Part shown: one piece after another, positions 1 through 9,772 of the stretch
How the letters are laid out: every line of letters starts with the position of its first letter
Numbering within the stretch: the stretch's first letter is position 1
Source: an uncultured Burkholderiales bacterium
GTDB lineage: Bacteria; Pseudomonadota; Gammaproteobacteria; Burkholderiales; Eutrophovitaceae
Assembly (NCBI GenBank): GCA_951812315.1
Contig: CATOSA010000014.1
Span: 1-64,000 of the forward strand
DNA: 64,000 nucleotides
Reading direction: 5' to 3'
Program-made: the position numbers and the translations under genes
The notes under the pieces: model-generated
What the model was told of the DNA's origin: nothing
The model's input: only the letters and a program-made list of their open reading frames with translations
Databases searched by the model: none

Positions 1-340
1 GTTGCAGAACATTGTGCCACGCCGGACTGTTCGCGAATGGGCTCTTAGCGGAGAACCATTCAGCGCCGAGGAAGCAAGGTTTGCGGGGCTCATCAATCAT
101 GCCGTACCCACCAGCGAGCTTGATTCAAAAACCGACTGGCTGATCGCGCGCATCGCCAACAAGTCACCGACTGCGATTCGGCGCGGCAAGTACGCGCTGC
201 GCGCTATTGAATCAATGTCCTTCGACGAGGCGCTCGCCTACACCGAGACTCAGATCGCACTGCTCGCGCAGACCGAGGACGCAAAGGAAGGTCTGGCCGC
301 GTTCAATGAGAAGCGTAAACCGGTGTGGGCGGGTCGCTGA
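1..340 (+). CDS. Enoyl-CoA hydratase/isomerase family protein, C-terminal part (cut by window edge)
   Basis: The reading frame is open from base 2 and ends at the TGA at 338-340, giving about 112 C-terminal residues; the start lies upstream of the window. The text matches the C-terminal half of crotonases: a GEPFSAEEA stretch followed by GLINHAVP (the usual 'A..GLV..VVP' turn), then the helical tail ending in FNEKRKPVW, typical of enoyl-CoA hydratases. The active-site oxyanion segments are not in view, so hydratase, isomerase or another crotonase reaction cannot be separated. It probably belongs with the acyl-CoA catabolic genes that follow, although the next gene is on the opposite strand. 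Confidence 0.8.
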   Translation, partial: LQNIVPRRTVREWALSGEPFSAEEARFAGLINHAVPTSELDSKTDWLIARIANKSPTAIRRGKYALRAIESMSFDEALAYTETQIALLAQTEDAKEGLAAFNEKRKPVWAGR

Positions 341-346
341 TCCCAT

Positions 347-396
347 ATATCCCGGAAAACGTGGCTGCTTCATATCCCGGAAGAAGTGGCTGCTTC
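347..396. repeat. 25-bp direct tandem repeat, two copies
   Basis: Two adjacent units (347-371 and 372-396) share the pattern ATATCCCGGAA..., ending in GTGGCTGCTTC, with only a few mismatches. They begin seven bases after the stop codon of the crotonase fragment. No coding role is seen. Confidence 0.8.
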
Positions 397-506
397 GGTC
401 AGGCAGAGAAACTTTTCTAACGTAACTTCTCAGCCTAGGACAAGGGAATAATTCCGGTCATCGTGCGCACAACTGTTACCTCGCCGATATAGCTTGACTC
501 TCTGTG

Positions 507-2291
507 TCAGAACTGCCTGGCGAGTGACTTCGGTACAGCCACCGGCAGGTCCAGCAGCATCTGCCCCATGCCCTTGCCGAGCGGATCCATTCGGGTGGAG
601 GCGCCTATCCCGCCATCCAGCGCATCGTACATCAGGTAATTGATCGCAGATATGCCAGGCAAATAAAAGCGCTCGACCCTGCCCTTGACCAGGTGTGCGA
701 AGTACTGCCTGACGATTTCGGGCGTTACACGCGCCCAGATCAACGGAAGCCATTCGGCACGGCGCGCAACGACACCGATATTTGAATGATTGCCCTTGTC
801 TCCACTTCGCGTCCACGCGAGCTTGATCAACGGCACCTCGACCATCGGCTCGTCGGGGTCGGTCCACGTAGCTGGAGGAGGAACATCCTCAGGCAGTGCG
901 CCGTCGGTGTACGGAATGTCAACCCTGGTGCGCTCGCCATCGAGCACAAATCCGACTTCAAGTTCGCGTTTGTCCAGCAGAAACGACAGCGACTTGATCA
1001 GTGGCGATGCCGATGGCCGACCACCGCCCGGACTCGTCGTGCCGGGCGACCAGGATGTACCGGCAGGCGCAATCTCACGTGCAAACATCGCCAGTGCCTG
1101 CTTGTCGGGATGGTCTGCAACGATACGAACCATTGCCTCGCGCGTGGCGCTGGTGCGGGCATGCGGACCATACAGCGATTCGGCACCCAGTAGTTCAACG
1201 CTCGTTGCGGTGTAGTCTTGCAGCCCCGCTTCGTTGAGCAACACGCGGGTACGCGCAATGATGGATTCGCCGGTGCGCCGCGCTTTCGCCGCCGCATCGA
1301 TTCCAACAATGACCATTGTGCCCGCGCACCTGTAACCGTCTCGCGCTGTTGCCGACACCTTGTACGCACTGGTTGGCGCGCTGCCGCGCGCGCCGCTGAC
1401 ACGCACTCGCTCCTCGGTGGCCTGCTCGATCTGCACTTGACGGAAATCGCAACTGACGTCTGGCAACAGATAAGCGCCGGGATCGCCGATCTCGTAGAGC
1501 ATTTGTTCGGCAACCGCTGCGCGCAAAATGATGCCGCCAGTGCCGTCCGGTTTAGTGACGACGAAACTTCCATCATCGCTGCATTCGATAACCGGATAGC
1601 CAATGTTCTGCCAGTCGGGAACACGCTCCCAGTCGGTGTGCAGGCCGCCGGTCGCCTGGCAGCCGCATTCAATGATGTGGCCTGCGAGACTGCCTGCGGC
1701 AAGGCGGTCGTAGTCGTCCAGCGGCCAGTTAAATTCGTGGATAAGCGGGCCCAGCGTCACGGCGCTGTCGACCCCGCGGCCGGTGATGACGATGTCGGCA
1801 CCAGCATCCAGTGCGCGTGCAACCGGTATCGCACCCAGGTAAGCGCTGGCGCTGAGGATATTCTCCGGCAGCGGTTCGCCGCTGTACATGTCACACGTGC
1901 CGGCTTCGCGCAGCCGCGGCATCAGTGATGCCACACCATCGCCATCAACGATCGCGATGCGCGGCGACAACCCTTGCACTTCGGCGACGCTGCGTAACGC
2001 ATCGGCGCAGCCACGTGGATTGATACCACCAGCGTTCGCCACGACCTTGATACCCCGGCGCATCACTTCCGGCAGCACCGCCTTCATCGCGATATCGACA
2101 AAGTCGGTGGCGTAACCCATTTCCGGCTTGCGGGCGCGCTGGGCGGCCATGATGCTCATTGTCGTCTCGGCGAGATAGTCGAACACCAGGTAGTCAATGA
2201 GACCGGAATTTACCAATTGCGGCGCGCCGACCATGCTGTCGCCCCAGAAGCCCGATGCGCCACCGATGCGCACGATCTTGTCTTTACTCAT
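507..2291 (-). CDS. AtuA-family protein (DUF1446, acyclic terpene utilisation type)
   Basis: A 594-residue protein beginning MSKDKIVRIGGASGFWGDS, the signature opening of the AtuA/DUF1446 family. The large N-terminal domain (about 5-450) holds the conserved GDG, ITGRGVDSA and HIIECGCQATGG stretches. A second, smaller AtuA-like domain follows (about 475-580, with WTRSGDKGNHSNIGV). This two-domain length is usual for the fused form. AtuA is required for citronellol/geraniol breakdown in Pseudomonas, but its biochemical step is not settled and the family also occurs outside terpene pathways. The start is supported by GAGG about nine bases upstream. It is followed upstream on the same strand by a crotonase and an acyl-CoA ligase, so a role in branched or terpenoid acyl-CoA catabolism is inferred. 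No atuC/atuF-type carboxylase is visible here. Confidence 0.85.
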   Translation of the reverse strand: MSKDKIVRIGGASGFWGDSMVGAPQLVNSGLIDYLVFDYLAETTMSIMAAQRARKPEMGYATDFVDIAMKAVLPEVMRRGIKVVANAGGINPRGCADALRSVAEVQGLSPRIAIVDGDGVASLMPRLREAGTCDMYSGEPLPENILSASAYLGAIPVARALDAGADIVITGRGVDSAVTLGPLIHEFNWPLDDYDRLAAGSLAGHIIECGCQATGGLHTDWERVPDWQNIGYPVIECSDDGSFVVTKPDGTGGIILRAAVAEQMLYEIGDPGAYLLPDVSCDFRQVQIEQATEERVRVSGARGSAPTSAYKVSATARDGYRCAGTMVIVGIDAAAKARRTGESIIARTRVLLNEAGLQDYTATSVELLGAESLYGPHARTSATREAMVRIVADHPDKQALAMFAREIAPAGTSWSPGTTSPGGGRPSASPLIKSLSFLLDKRELEVGFVLDGERTRVDIPYTDGALPEDVPPPATWTDPDEPMVEVPLIKLAWTRSGDKGNHSNIGVVARRAEWLPLIWARVTPEIVRQYFAHLVKGRVERFYLPGISAINYLMYDALDGGIGASTRMDPLGKGMGQMLLDLPVAVPKSLARQF

Positions 2292-2346
2292 CGCTCAATC
2301 CTCAGGTGCTGGCAGACTCAAAATTTGAAACAGCATAGCTGCTCAC

Positions 2347-3117
2347 CTATGCACCCCAGTTGGGTTTGCGCTTTTCAGCGAATGCGCGCGGACCCTCGAC
2401 AAAATCCGGACCGTCACGCAATTCCGCAACACTGGCGTACTCGGTGTTAATGCTGTCTTCCAGGCCGGCAATGTCCAGCGAACGTTTGACGACATCCAGA
2501 CTCGTGCGAATTGATTGCGGAGAATTTGCCGCAATCATGTTCGCCCATTCGAGCGCAACTGCTACCGCACGGCCCGGTTCGACTACCTCGTTGACGAATC
2601 CAAGCTCCTTGCCCTCGGCGGCGCTCACATGACACCCGGTGAGTATCATGCCGAGCGCTCTTTTTACGCCGATCTGGCGCGGCAGGCGCTGCAGCCCCCC
2701 GGCCAGCGCAGCAAGCCCTACTTTTGGCTCGGGTAGGCCGAACTTCGCGTTCTCGCTGGCGATAATGAGATCGCAGGCGAGCGCAATTTCGAATCCGCCG
2801 CCGAGCGCAATGCCATTAACTGCAGCAATAACCGGTTTCCTGCGAGTGAAATTACGCGTCAGCCCGCCAAAACCGGTGTCCGGTTGTTCGGGTTTATTAC
2901 CTGCTGCGGTGTACTTGAGATCATTGCCGGCACTGAATGCCTTGTCGCCGGCGCCGGTGACGATCGCGACACGCGCATTAGCGTTGGCTTCAAATGCCTG
3001 AACCGCCGCCTCGAGTTCGAAGTTCGCCGCTGGATGCACCGCGTTCATGACCTGCGGGCGGTTAATGGTAATGATGGTGACGCAGTCGTCTTCAGTGACG
3101 GAACAGAATTCAGGCAT
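2347..3117 (-). CDS. Enoyl-CoA hydratase/isomerase (crotonase) family protein
   Basis: A 256-residue crotonase starting MPEFCSV. A start nine codons further upstream is possible, but the ATG at 3117 has an AGAGG element 7-8 bases before it. The oxyanion-hole segments are present: the first at FSAGNDLKY (about residue 60), the second at GIALGGGFEIALACD (about 100-115), followed by FGLPEPKVGLAALAGG. The Glu in LPEP sits where one of the hydratase catalytic acids lies. It is probably a beta-oxidation type hydratase acting on a short or medium enoyl-CoA. It lies between the AtuA-family gene and an acyl-CoA ligase, all on the minus strand, forming a likely catabolic unit (gap of 55 bases to atuA-like and 84 to the ligase). 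Confidence 0.9.
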   Translation of the reverse strand: MPEFCSVTEDDCVTIITINRPQVMNAVHPAANFELEAAVQAFEANANARVAIVTGAGDKAFSAGNDLKYTAAGNKPEQPDTGFGGLTRNFTRRKPVIAAVNGIALGGGFEIALACDLIIASENAKFGLPEPKVGLAALAGGLQRLPRQIGVKRALGMILTGCHVSAAEGKELGFVNEVVEPGRAVAVALEWANMIAANSPQSIRTSLDVVKRSLDIAGLEDSINTEYASVAELRDGPDFVEGPRAFAEKRKPNWGA

Positions 3118-3201
3118 CGTTTTTCCTCTTGTTGAACAGGTCATGTCGGATAATGCCCAAAGGAATTTTCCGACTTACGCGACTTTTCTTCGAGCAGATC
3201 G

Positions 3202-4737
3202 CTATTTACTCGCAGTCCCCGGAAACCGCTCCCGCAGAATTCGCTTGAGCACTTTGCCTGACGGGTTACGCGGTATCTCATCTATGAACTCGACCCCTTT
3301 GGGCAGTTTGAATGGTGCAAGCTTGCCGCTGCAGAATGAGAGCACATCTTCAGCGGCAAGCGAGTCGTCTTGCTTCACCACGATCGCCAGCGGTGACTCG
3401 CCCCAATCCGCAGACGGCATTCCGATTACGGCGACGTCCTTGATGCCCTCATGAGCAGCAAGCGTATTCTCGATTTCTGCCGGATAGACATTCTCTCCGC
3501 CGGAGATGATCATGTCCCTGATGTAGATGTGGCCGTCACCATCGATCATCGCAATGTCGCCCGTGTACAACCAGCCGTCTATTATTGTTTCTGCCGTTGC
3601 ATCCGGACGGTTCCAGTATCCCAACATGATGTGCGGACCCCTGACCAGCACTTCCCCTGTCTCGTTGGCTCCGACTTCTTTTCCGTCGGAATCGACCACT
3701 TTGATGTCAGTATGGAAAAATGCCTTGCCAGTCGAGCCGGCCCGTTCAATTGCCTCGTCCGGGGAGATCAGGCAGGCAGGCCCGCATGATTCGGTGAGTC
3801 CGTACACCTGATGAATCTCGACGCCCATTTGCGCGTACGTCTCTATCAGGCTGACCGGGACCGGTGCTACACCACTCATGATCCAGCGCAGTCTTGATAC
3901 GTCGTGCTGCGTGGCATCGTAAGTTGTCAGCATGAAGTTGAGCATGGCAGGTACTGCCAACGTCACGGTAATTTTTTCGTCACCGTAGATATTCCAGATT
4001 CGGGACGGATCGAACTCGGCCATGATGACGACGGTGCCGCCCCGGTGTATGGATGAGAACAGGGGTTGAAGTGCACCAACATGGAAAAGCGGAAGGCAAA
4101 TCAGATAGCGGTCGTCCCAGCGGATATCCGCAGTCACCAATCCGGTTAACGACGACCACATGGTCGTCTTGTGCGAATGCATCGCGCCTTTCGGCAGGCC
4201 TGTCGTCCCGGAGGTATACATGATGAAGAGCAGATCATCATCGCTCGCACCGAGCTCAGGCGCATCATCGCTCGCAGCAACAACCATTTCCTCATAGCTG
4301 CGCGCAAACGCGGGCCGGTCGGCATCATCGCCGACGTGAACCCAGGTTTTGATCTTGGTCCCGGCTTCACCGCGGGCATGAAGCTCGGTGACCACCTCAG
4401 CGAAGGCAGATCCAAAGACAAGGGTTTGTGCACCGGCGTCGTTGAGAATAAAAGACAATTCGTCTGCCACCAGACGCCAATTGAGGGGAACAATCACTGC
4501 CCCGACCTTGGCCGCGCCAAAGAAAGTCTCGACGAACTCGGAACTGTTCAACATCAACGTCGCGACGCGGTCGCCTCGATTCACGCCAAGGTCCACCAGA
4601 GCATTGCCAAGCCTGTTGCAACGCGCATCGAGTTCGGCATAGGAGAGCCGTTTGCCACTCCCCATATCGACAATCGCCTCGCGATCTGGTTGCAAGGCGG
4701 CGCGTTTGGCGACAAGGAGTCCGATATTGTTCTTCAT
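3202..4737 (-). CDS. Acyl-CoA synthetase, AMP-forming (FadD-like)
   Basis: A 511-residue adenylate-forming enzyme that activates a carboxylic acid to its CoA thioester. I place the start at the ATG at 4737 (MKNNIGLLVAKRA), which has AGAGGTT upstream; the frame stays open further upstream, but that extension has no family features. Motifs in order: the P-loop YTSGTTGLPKGAM (about 170), the QVYGLTESCG segment, GYWNRPD, the YTGD motif in WLYTGDIAMIDGDG, the hinge region, and the C-terminal lysine in NPSGKVLKR. The substrate cannot be read, though the neighbours suggest fatty or terpenoid acids. It is divergent from a second ligase across 291 bases, which must hold both promoters; no clear operator was seen. 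Confidence 0.92.
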   Translation of the reverse strand: MKNNIGLLVAKRAALQPDREAIVDMGSGKRLSYAELDARCNRLGNALVDLGVNRGDRVATLMLNSSEFVETFFGAAKVGAVIVPLNWRLVADELSFILNDAGAQTLVFGSAFAEVVTELHARGEAGTKIKTWVHVGDDADRPAFARSYEEMVVAASDDAPELGASDDDLLFIMYTSGTTGLPKGAMHSHKTTMWSSLTGLVTADIRWDDRYLICLPLFHVGALQPLFSSIHRGGTVVIMAEFDPSRIWNIYGDEKITVTLAVPAMLNFMLTTYDATQHDVSRLRWIMSGVAPVPVSLIETYAQMGVEIHQVYGLTESCGPACLISPDEAIERAGSTGKAFFHTDIKVVDSDGKEVGANETGEVLVRGPHIMLGYWNRPDATAETIIDGWLYTGDIAMIDGDGHIYIRDMIISGGENVYPAEIENTLAAHEGIKDVAVIGMPSADWGESPLAIVVKQDDSLAAEDVLSFCSGKLAPFKLPKGVEFIDEIPRNPSGKVLKRILRERFPGTASK

Positions 4738-5028
4738 GGTTGGAACCTCTGAGTACGGGAATGATGCTGGAAGCCATCTTCCGGTTCGTGTGAACCGAAC
4801 ATCGATCCGGACAATGAGTCGATACGATATCTTCGCCCAGCGACTTTCGCCCGGCAAGTTTTGCCCCTCGCGTATTGTAAATCGAGCCAGCGACGTCCCG
4901 GGCTTACATTCACGCACTGGTTCGCCATTGCCGATCGGGCCGCGGTCGCTGCTAAAATCGCAAATTCCCGAACTATTGTGCCGCCAGCCAATGTTCGCGG
5001 CAATCAGACATTTTTCAAGGAGTTGTAA

Positions 5029-6665
5029 ATGCTCGGCCAGATGATGGACATGCCTCTGTTGATTTCTTCGTTGATCGTGCATGCCGACAGGCATCACGGC
5101 GATACGGAAATCGTCACCCGTACGGTGGAAGGGCCTATTCACCGGTATACCTACCGGGACGCGCATCTGCGTAGCCGCCAGTTGGCCGGCGCACTGGAGA
5201 AACTCGGCGTCAAACACGGCGACAGGATTGGAACGCTTGCCTGGAACACGCACCGCCATTTTGAAATTTACTACGCTGTGTCGGGCATGGGGGCCGTCTG
5301 TCACACGATCAATCCGCGCCTGTTTCCCGAGCAGATTACCTACATTGCAAACCACGCCGAAGACAGCTACCTGTTCTTCGACCTGACTTTTGTTCCGCTG
5401 GTTGAAAAGCTGAGACCTTCCTGAAAAACGTGAAGGGCTTTGTGGTGATGACCGACAAGGCACACATGCCTGAGTCGATGCCCGATGCAATCTGCTATGA
5501 AGACCTCATCTCAAGCCATAGCGGTGACTATGAGTGGCCGGTGTTCGACGAGCGCACGGCGTCATCACTTTGCTACACGTCCGGCACCACCGGAAATCCC
5601 AAAGGCGTGCTCTTTCAGCACCGCTCCACGCTCTTGCATTCATACGCTGAATGCATGCCCGATGTCGTAAATCTCTCAGCGACCGATACGGTATTACCTG
5701 TGGTGCCAATGTTTCACGCCAACGCATGGGGACTACCCTATGCGTGCGCAATGACCGGCGCAAAGATCGTGTTTCCCGGCGCCGGAATGGACGGCCAGAG
5801 CATCTTCGATCTGATGGAGCAGGAGAAAGTGACGCTCTCCGCGGGGGTACCCACGATCTGGCTAGGGTTACTTGCCCACGTAAAGCAGGCCAAGACTCGG
5901 TTCTCGGCACTGAAAAGAACACTCATAGGAGGATCAGCGTGCCCTCCGGCAATGATTCGCGCATTTCGCGAAGAATACGACGTGCAGGTACTTCACGCCT
6001 GGGGCATGACGGAGTTGAGCCCGCTGGGCACCGTATGCACATTCAAGAGCAAGCACGACAGTCTTGATTCAGAGGCCAAACTCGCGCTCCAGAACAAGCA
6101 AGGTCGTACAGTCTTCGGTATCGACATGAAGATCGTCGACGCCGATGGCAATGATCTGCCGTGGGACGGAGAGGCGTTCGGTGATCTGATGTCTCGCGGC
6201 CCGTGGGTCGTTTCGGAGTACTTTCGTGGCGAAGGGGGCAATCCGTTGCAACAGGATAATCACGGACTCGAGTGGTTCCCGACCGGTGACGTCGCGACCA
6301 TCGACCCGGACGGCTACATGCAGATTACCGACCGCTCGAAAGACGTCATCAAAACCGGCGGCGAATGGATCAGCTCGATTGATCTGGAAAACACTGCCGT
6401 AGCGCACCCGGCAATTGCCGAAGCGGCCGTCATATCAGTCGCACATCCCAAGTGGGACGAGCGTCCGCTTCTGGTCGTCGTCAAGAAAGAAGGAGAGGAC
6501 GTCAGCCGCGACGATTTGCTTGCCTTTTACCAGGGCAAGGTCGCCAAGTGGTGGATCCCGGACGACGTCGTGTTCGTCGATGAATTGCCGCACACGGCCA
6601 CAGGAAAATTGCTGAAGACCAAACTGCGCGAGGATTACAAGGACTACAAGCTACCAACAACGTAG
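5029..6665 (+). pseudogene. Acyl-CoA synthetase (AlkK-like), split by a one-base deletion
   Basis: Two consecutive reading frames make one ligase. Residues 1-131 (5029-5424, [15 protein letters not shown]) carry the N-terminal AMP-ligase fold and stop at a TGA just after VEKLRP. The rest (from about 5420 to 6665) continues in the next frame with [13 protein letters not shown], the P-loop [36 protein letters not shown], and the C-terminal [11 protein letters not shown]. Adding a single T in the CCTT run at 5416-5419 restores one 545-residue protein, the normal length for medium-chain AlkK-type ligases. Either the gene is freshly inactivated or this is a base-call error. The downstream frame has a GTG at 5430 but no convincing ribosome-binding site, so expression of a functional half is unlikely. 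Confidence 0.85.
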
Positions 6666-6716
6666 GCGTTTGGCGACGGCGTAGACGTTTGGCGACGGCG
6701 TAGACGTTTGGCAACC
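6662..6716. repeat. 19-bp tandem repeat, 2.9 copies, on the ligase stop codon
   Basis: Units at 6662-6680, 6681-6699 and 6700-6716 share GTAGACGTTTGGCGACGGC with a few changes. The first unit contains the TAG stop of the acyl-CoA synthetase at 6663-6665. Confidence 0.85.
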
Positions 6717-6820
6717 ACATCAGCGCGGCAGAAACCATGCAGGTCGGGTTGCCCGCATAACCTGCCAGCATTGCGTCTGTCGATTGCGATGCAGCGCATT
6801 GCGCCCTGCTCGGCGTGCGT

Positions 6821-7747
6821 TCAGTAACCTCTTTGCCTGTCGACTGCACCGACCGGTGGTTCGCCGCGCTCCATCCGTTTTACGTTCTCGATCACCTGCG
6901 CCTCGGCTTCTGATGCTACCGTGACACCAGCGATGTGCGGGGTCACCACGACGCGCGGGTTGGACCAGAACGGATGGTTCGCCGGCAAGGGTTCTTCATT
7001 GAACACATCGAGCATTGCGCCGGCGATATGGCCGGAGTCCAGCGCCGCCAGCAAATCATCTTCGACAAGATGCCCGCCACGGCCAATGTTGACAACATAG
7101 CTACCAGGCGGCATCGACATAAATGTGTTTGTCCCAAGTATGCCAACGGTCTTGTCCGTCAACGCAAGTGCATTGACGACGACGCGACACGCGGACAGAA
7201 ATTCGTTCAGTTGCGCATCACCTGCGAAACTTTCGACACCGTCGATACTGGATCCGGACCGGCTCCAGCAGCGCACGGCATAACCAAGTTCAACCAGATG
7301 TTCTGCGATCAGGCCACCAATGATGCCAGCGCCCATTACCCCCACCGTGAACTGACTGGAGAGAACCGGCGCATGCGGCTGCCAGACTGACTTCGACTGC
7401 TGCACATGGTATTCGGGCATAGCGCGGTGAAAGTGCAGCACCGCGTAGACAGCGTACTCCGCCATCTGCGGTGCGAGTCCGGCACCGAGAAGACGAATGA
7501 CCGGAACATCGGGCGTACCAGGATCAGCGAGCAGATAATCGACCCCGGCGCCAAGCGCCAGCACTGCCTTCAGGTTCGGATATTTGTTAAGCATTCCCGA
7601 AGGTGGATTCCACACCAGCGCATAGCGTACGGATTCAACATCGCCCACGTCCGGCCACACATGAAACTGCATTTGTGGAAAGACCGCGGCAAAAGCATTG
7701 CGCCAGGGCTTCGGGGGATCCGCTTCGCTGTAGAAAACAACGCTCAT
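6821..7747 (-). CDS. D-2-hydroxyacid dehydrogenase, glyoxylate/hydroxypyruvate reductase A-like
   Basis: A 308-residue NAD(P)-dependent 2-hydroxyacid dehydrogenase, close in length to GhrA (312). The N-terminal substrate domain contains NLKAVLALGAGVDYLL. The Rossmann part has GVMGAGIIGG (about 135-145). The catalytic set is visible as Arg in NIGRGGHLVEDDLL, Glu in DVFNEEPLP, and His in TPHIAG. The expected reaction is reduction of glyoxylate or hydroxypyruvate with NADPH, but the family has broad keto-acid activity, so the physiological substrate is open. It stands alone between the repeats and panC. The stop codon is followed by a 155-base gap to the convergent ligase pseudogene. Confidence 0.85.
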   Translation of the reverse strand: MSVVFYSEADPPKPWRNAFAAVFPQMQFHVWPDVGDVESVRYALVWNPPSGMLNKYPNLKAVLALGAGVDYLLADPGTPDVPVIRLLGAGLAPQMAEYAVYAVLHFHRAMPEYHVQQSKSVWQPHAPVLSSQFTVGVMGAGIIGGLIAEHLVELGYAVRCWSRSGSSIDGVESFAGDAQLNEFLSACRVVVNALALTDKTVGILGTNTFMSMPPGSYVVNIGRGGHLVEDDLLAALDSGHIAGAMLDVFNEEPLPANHPFWSNPRVVVTPHIAGVTVASEAEAQVIENVKRMERGEPPVGAVDRQRGY

Positions 7748-7841
7748 TACGACAACATTTCGATGCTAGCGGACGAAACGACTGGCCAGCACCTCATTCG
7801 TGATCTGGCATACAACGGGTCACCATCGACGAACACAGTCC

Positions 7842-8675
7842 TCAAGGTGCGGAAACTTCGAGGTTGTCGATTAGTCTGGTGGAGCCGAGGGTAGCCGCAC
7901 CCAAAACGACCAGATCCTTGTCGTCGGCAGCCGGCCTGCGCAATTCACGCTGGTTTCTGACAACGACATAGTCAACGTTCCATCCGTAGCGCGCCAGTAG
8001 CGCGCCAGCTGCGTATTCCATTGCAACAAACCTGCGGTCGCCGCTGCGGATCCAGTCGCGGATCTGCAGGATGGCCTCTCTCAGCCTGGGCGCTTCCTTT
8101 CGTTCTTCGGCGGACAGGTAGCGATTTCGCGAAGACAAAGCCAGGCCATCCGGCGCACGAATCGTCTCAGCCGGAATGATACGTATCGGCAATAACAACT
8201 GATCCACAAAGCGGCGAATGATTGCCAGTTGCTGATAATCCTTTTTGCCGAACACGGCCGACTGTGGTTGTACGGCGTTAAACAGTTTTACGACGACGGT
8301 GCAGACACCCCGAAAATGTCCGCGGCGAAACCGTCCCTCGAGCGTGTTCGCAACTTTTGGCGGATCAATGAAGAATTCCTGCTGCTCGGCATACATTTCC
8401 TGCTCATCCGGATGGAAAACAATGGTATTGCCTTCAGCCTCGAGCTTTGCGCAGTCGTCTTCGAACGTACGCGGGTAGCGCTCGAAATCTTCTCCCTGGC
8501 CAAACTGCAGCCTGTTCACGAATATCGTGGTTATGACCACCGGCGCATTTTGGCGAGCGATTTTTACGAGGCTCAAATGGCCATCATGGATATTGCCCAT
8601 GGTCGGCACGCAGCAAACGTCCGGCTCGCTGGAAAGCCGTGCACGCAATTGATCAATTGATCCAATTATTTCCAT
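7842..8675 (-). CDS. panC: Pantoate--beta-alanine ligase (pantothenate synthetase)
   Basis: A 277-residue cytoplasmic enzyme that condenses pantoate and beta-alanine with ATP to give pantothenate, the last step before CoA synthesis. The nucleotidyltransferase HIGH-like motif is HDGH at residues 30-33 within PTMGNIHDGH. The KMSKS-like region is represented by the FGKKDYQQL stretch and by LALSSRNRYLS. Length is normal for the family (about 280). It follows panB in the same direction with 161 bases between, so the two may be one transcription unit or have separate promoters. One residue differs from the commonest motif (GNIHDGH rather than GaLHeGH), which is within family variation. Confidence 0.96.
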   Translation of the reverse strand: MEIIGSIDQLRARLSSEPDVCCVPTMGNIHDGHLSLVKIARQNAPVVITTIFVNRLQFGQGEDFERYPRTFEDDCAKLEAEGNTIVFHPDEQEMYAEQQEFFIDPPKVANTLEGRFRRGHFRGVCTVVVKLFNAVQPQSAVFGKKDYQQLAIIRRFVDQLLLPIRIIPAETIRAPDGLALSSRNRYLSAEERKEAPRLREAILQIRDWIRSGDRRFVAMEYAAGALLARYGWNVDYVVVRNQRELRRPAADDKDLVVLGAATLGSTRLIDNLEVSAP

Positions 8676-8836
8676 TGTCAGTCAACCCGATCCAAAAGCA
8701 AATCAATGCCGACCGTCAAAGATAAAAAACGTTCGCAAATTCGCTATTGAATGGCACAAGTCGTATTCGGCCAAACTCGTTCAAGGCAAATAGTCAATGC
8801 GCAACGCTGTGAGCCACTGCGGCGAGTTCAACTACT

Positions 8837-9631
8837 TCAGAAGCTATGCTCCGGACCGGGAAATGTTCCAGCTTTCACTTCTTTGACGTAATTTGCAACA
8901 GCCGCCAATACTGAATCCGCGCCGTTCATGAAGTTCTTTACAAAGCGCGGCTTTCTACCCTGATAAATATCGAGCATGTCGTACACATTCAGAATCTGAC
9001 CGCTACAGTGAGGACCAGCCCCGATACCCATCGTCGGAATATCCAGTGCAGCGGTGACAGATTTCGCGACATCGGTAGGGACGAGTTCGATCACCATCAT
9101 GCTCGCGCCCGCGTCCTGAAGTGACTTGCCCGCATTGACAAGCGCCTTCGCCGCGTCGTCGGATTTGCCTTGCACCTTGAATCCGCCCAGCGCATGCACC
9201 GACTGCGGCGTCAATCCGATGTGGCCGCACACTGGAATGCCTCTGCTGACCAGAAATTCCACCGTCGACGCCATCACCTCACCACCTTCGAGCTTGACCA
9301 TGTGCGCACCGGCACTCATAAGCCGCGCCGCGTTCTCAAACGCCTGTTGCGGACTTTGCTGATAACTTCCAAACGGTAGATCGCCCAGAACCAGCGCGCG
9401 CTTTGTCGTACGCGCAACACACTTTGTGTGATAGGTCATGTCGTCCATGGTGACGGGCAAAGTTGAATCGTGTCCTTGAACAACCATCCCGAGCGAATCG
9501 CCAATCAGGAAAACGTCGATTTCGGCTGCATCAAGCAATGCGGCGAAACTGGCATCGGTGCACGTCAGCATGGTGATCGGATCATGCTCGCTAAGCATCT
9601 TCTGGAGTGTGCTTGTCGTTACTCTGGCCAT
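8837..9631 (-). CDS. panB: 3-methyl-2-oxobutanoate hydroxymethyltransferase
   Basis: A 264-residue TIM-barrel enzyme that transfers a hydroxymethyl group from methylene-tetrahydrofolate to alpha-ketoisovalerate, the first committed pantothenate step. The family blocks are clear: LTCTDASFAALLDAAEID, GDSLGMVVQGHDSTLPVT, VKLEGGE, CGHIGLTPQSVHALGGFKVQGK, and IGIGAG as GIGAGPHCSGQILNVYD. The metal ligands (Asp in GDSLG, Asp of the following strand, Glu in LEGGE) are in place. It sits between the deoxynucleoside kinase and panC, the usual arrangement of this block in betaproteobacteria. Confidence 0.97.
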   Translation of the reverse strand: MARVTTSTLQKMLSEHDPITMLTCTDASFAALLDAAEIDVFLIGDSLGMVVQGHDSTLPVTMDDMTYHTKCVARTTKRALVLGDLPFGSYQQSPQQAFENAARLMSAGAHMVKLEGGEVMASTVEFLVSRGIPVCGHIGLTPQSVHALGGFKVQGKSDDAAKALVNAGKSLQDAGASMMVIELVPTDVAKSVTAALDIPTMGIGAGPHCSGQILNVYDMLDIYQGRKPRFVKNFMNGADSVLAAVANYVKEVKAGTFPGPEHSF

Positions 9632-9772
9632 ACTGAAATCCCTGAAATTATTGTGAATTATTTTACGGCAACGCCGCTGTATCAGGCGGCAACCGCACCA
9701 TTGTCGGCGATATCGCCTGTGTATACGACCGTGCTCCAGCGAACAGTGAGTCGCGGTTGTTGATGCGCCGGA

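Noticed and set aside
1218-1928. Long open frames on the strand opposite the AtuA-family gene
   Set aside because: They are antisense shadows in GC-rich coding DNA; no family motifs, no ribosome-binding site, and they overlap a well-supported gene.
5410-5435. Programmed frameshifting in the acyl-CoA synthetase
   Set aside because: No slippery heptamer or stimulatory structure is seen at the site; a simple one-base deletion explains the data.
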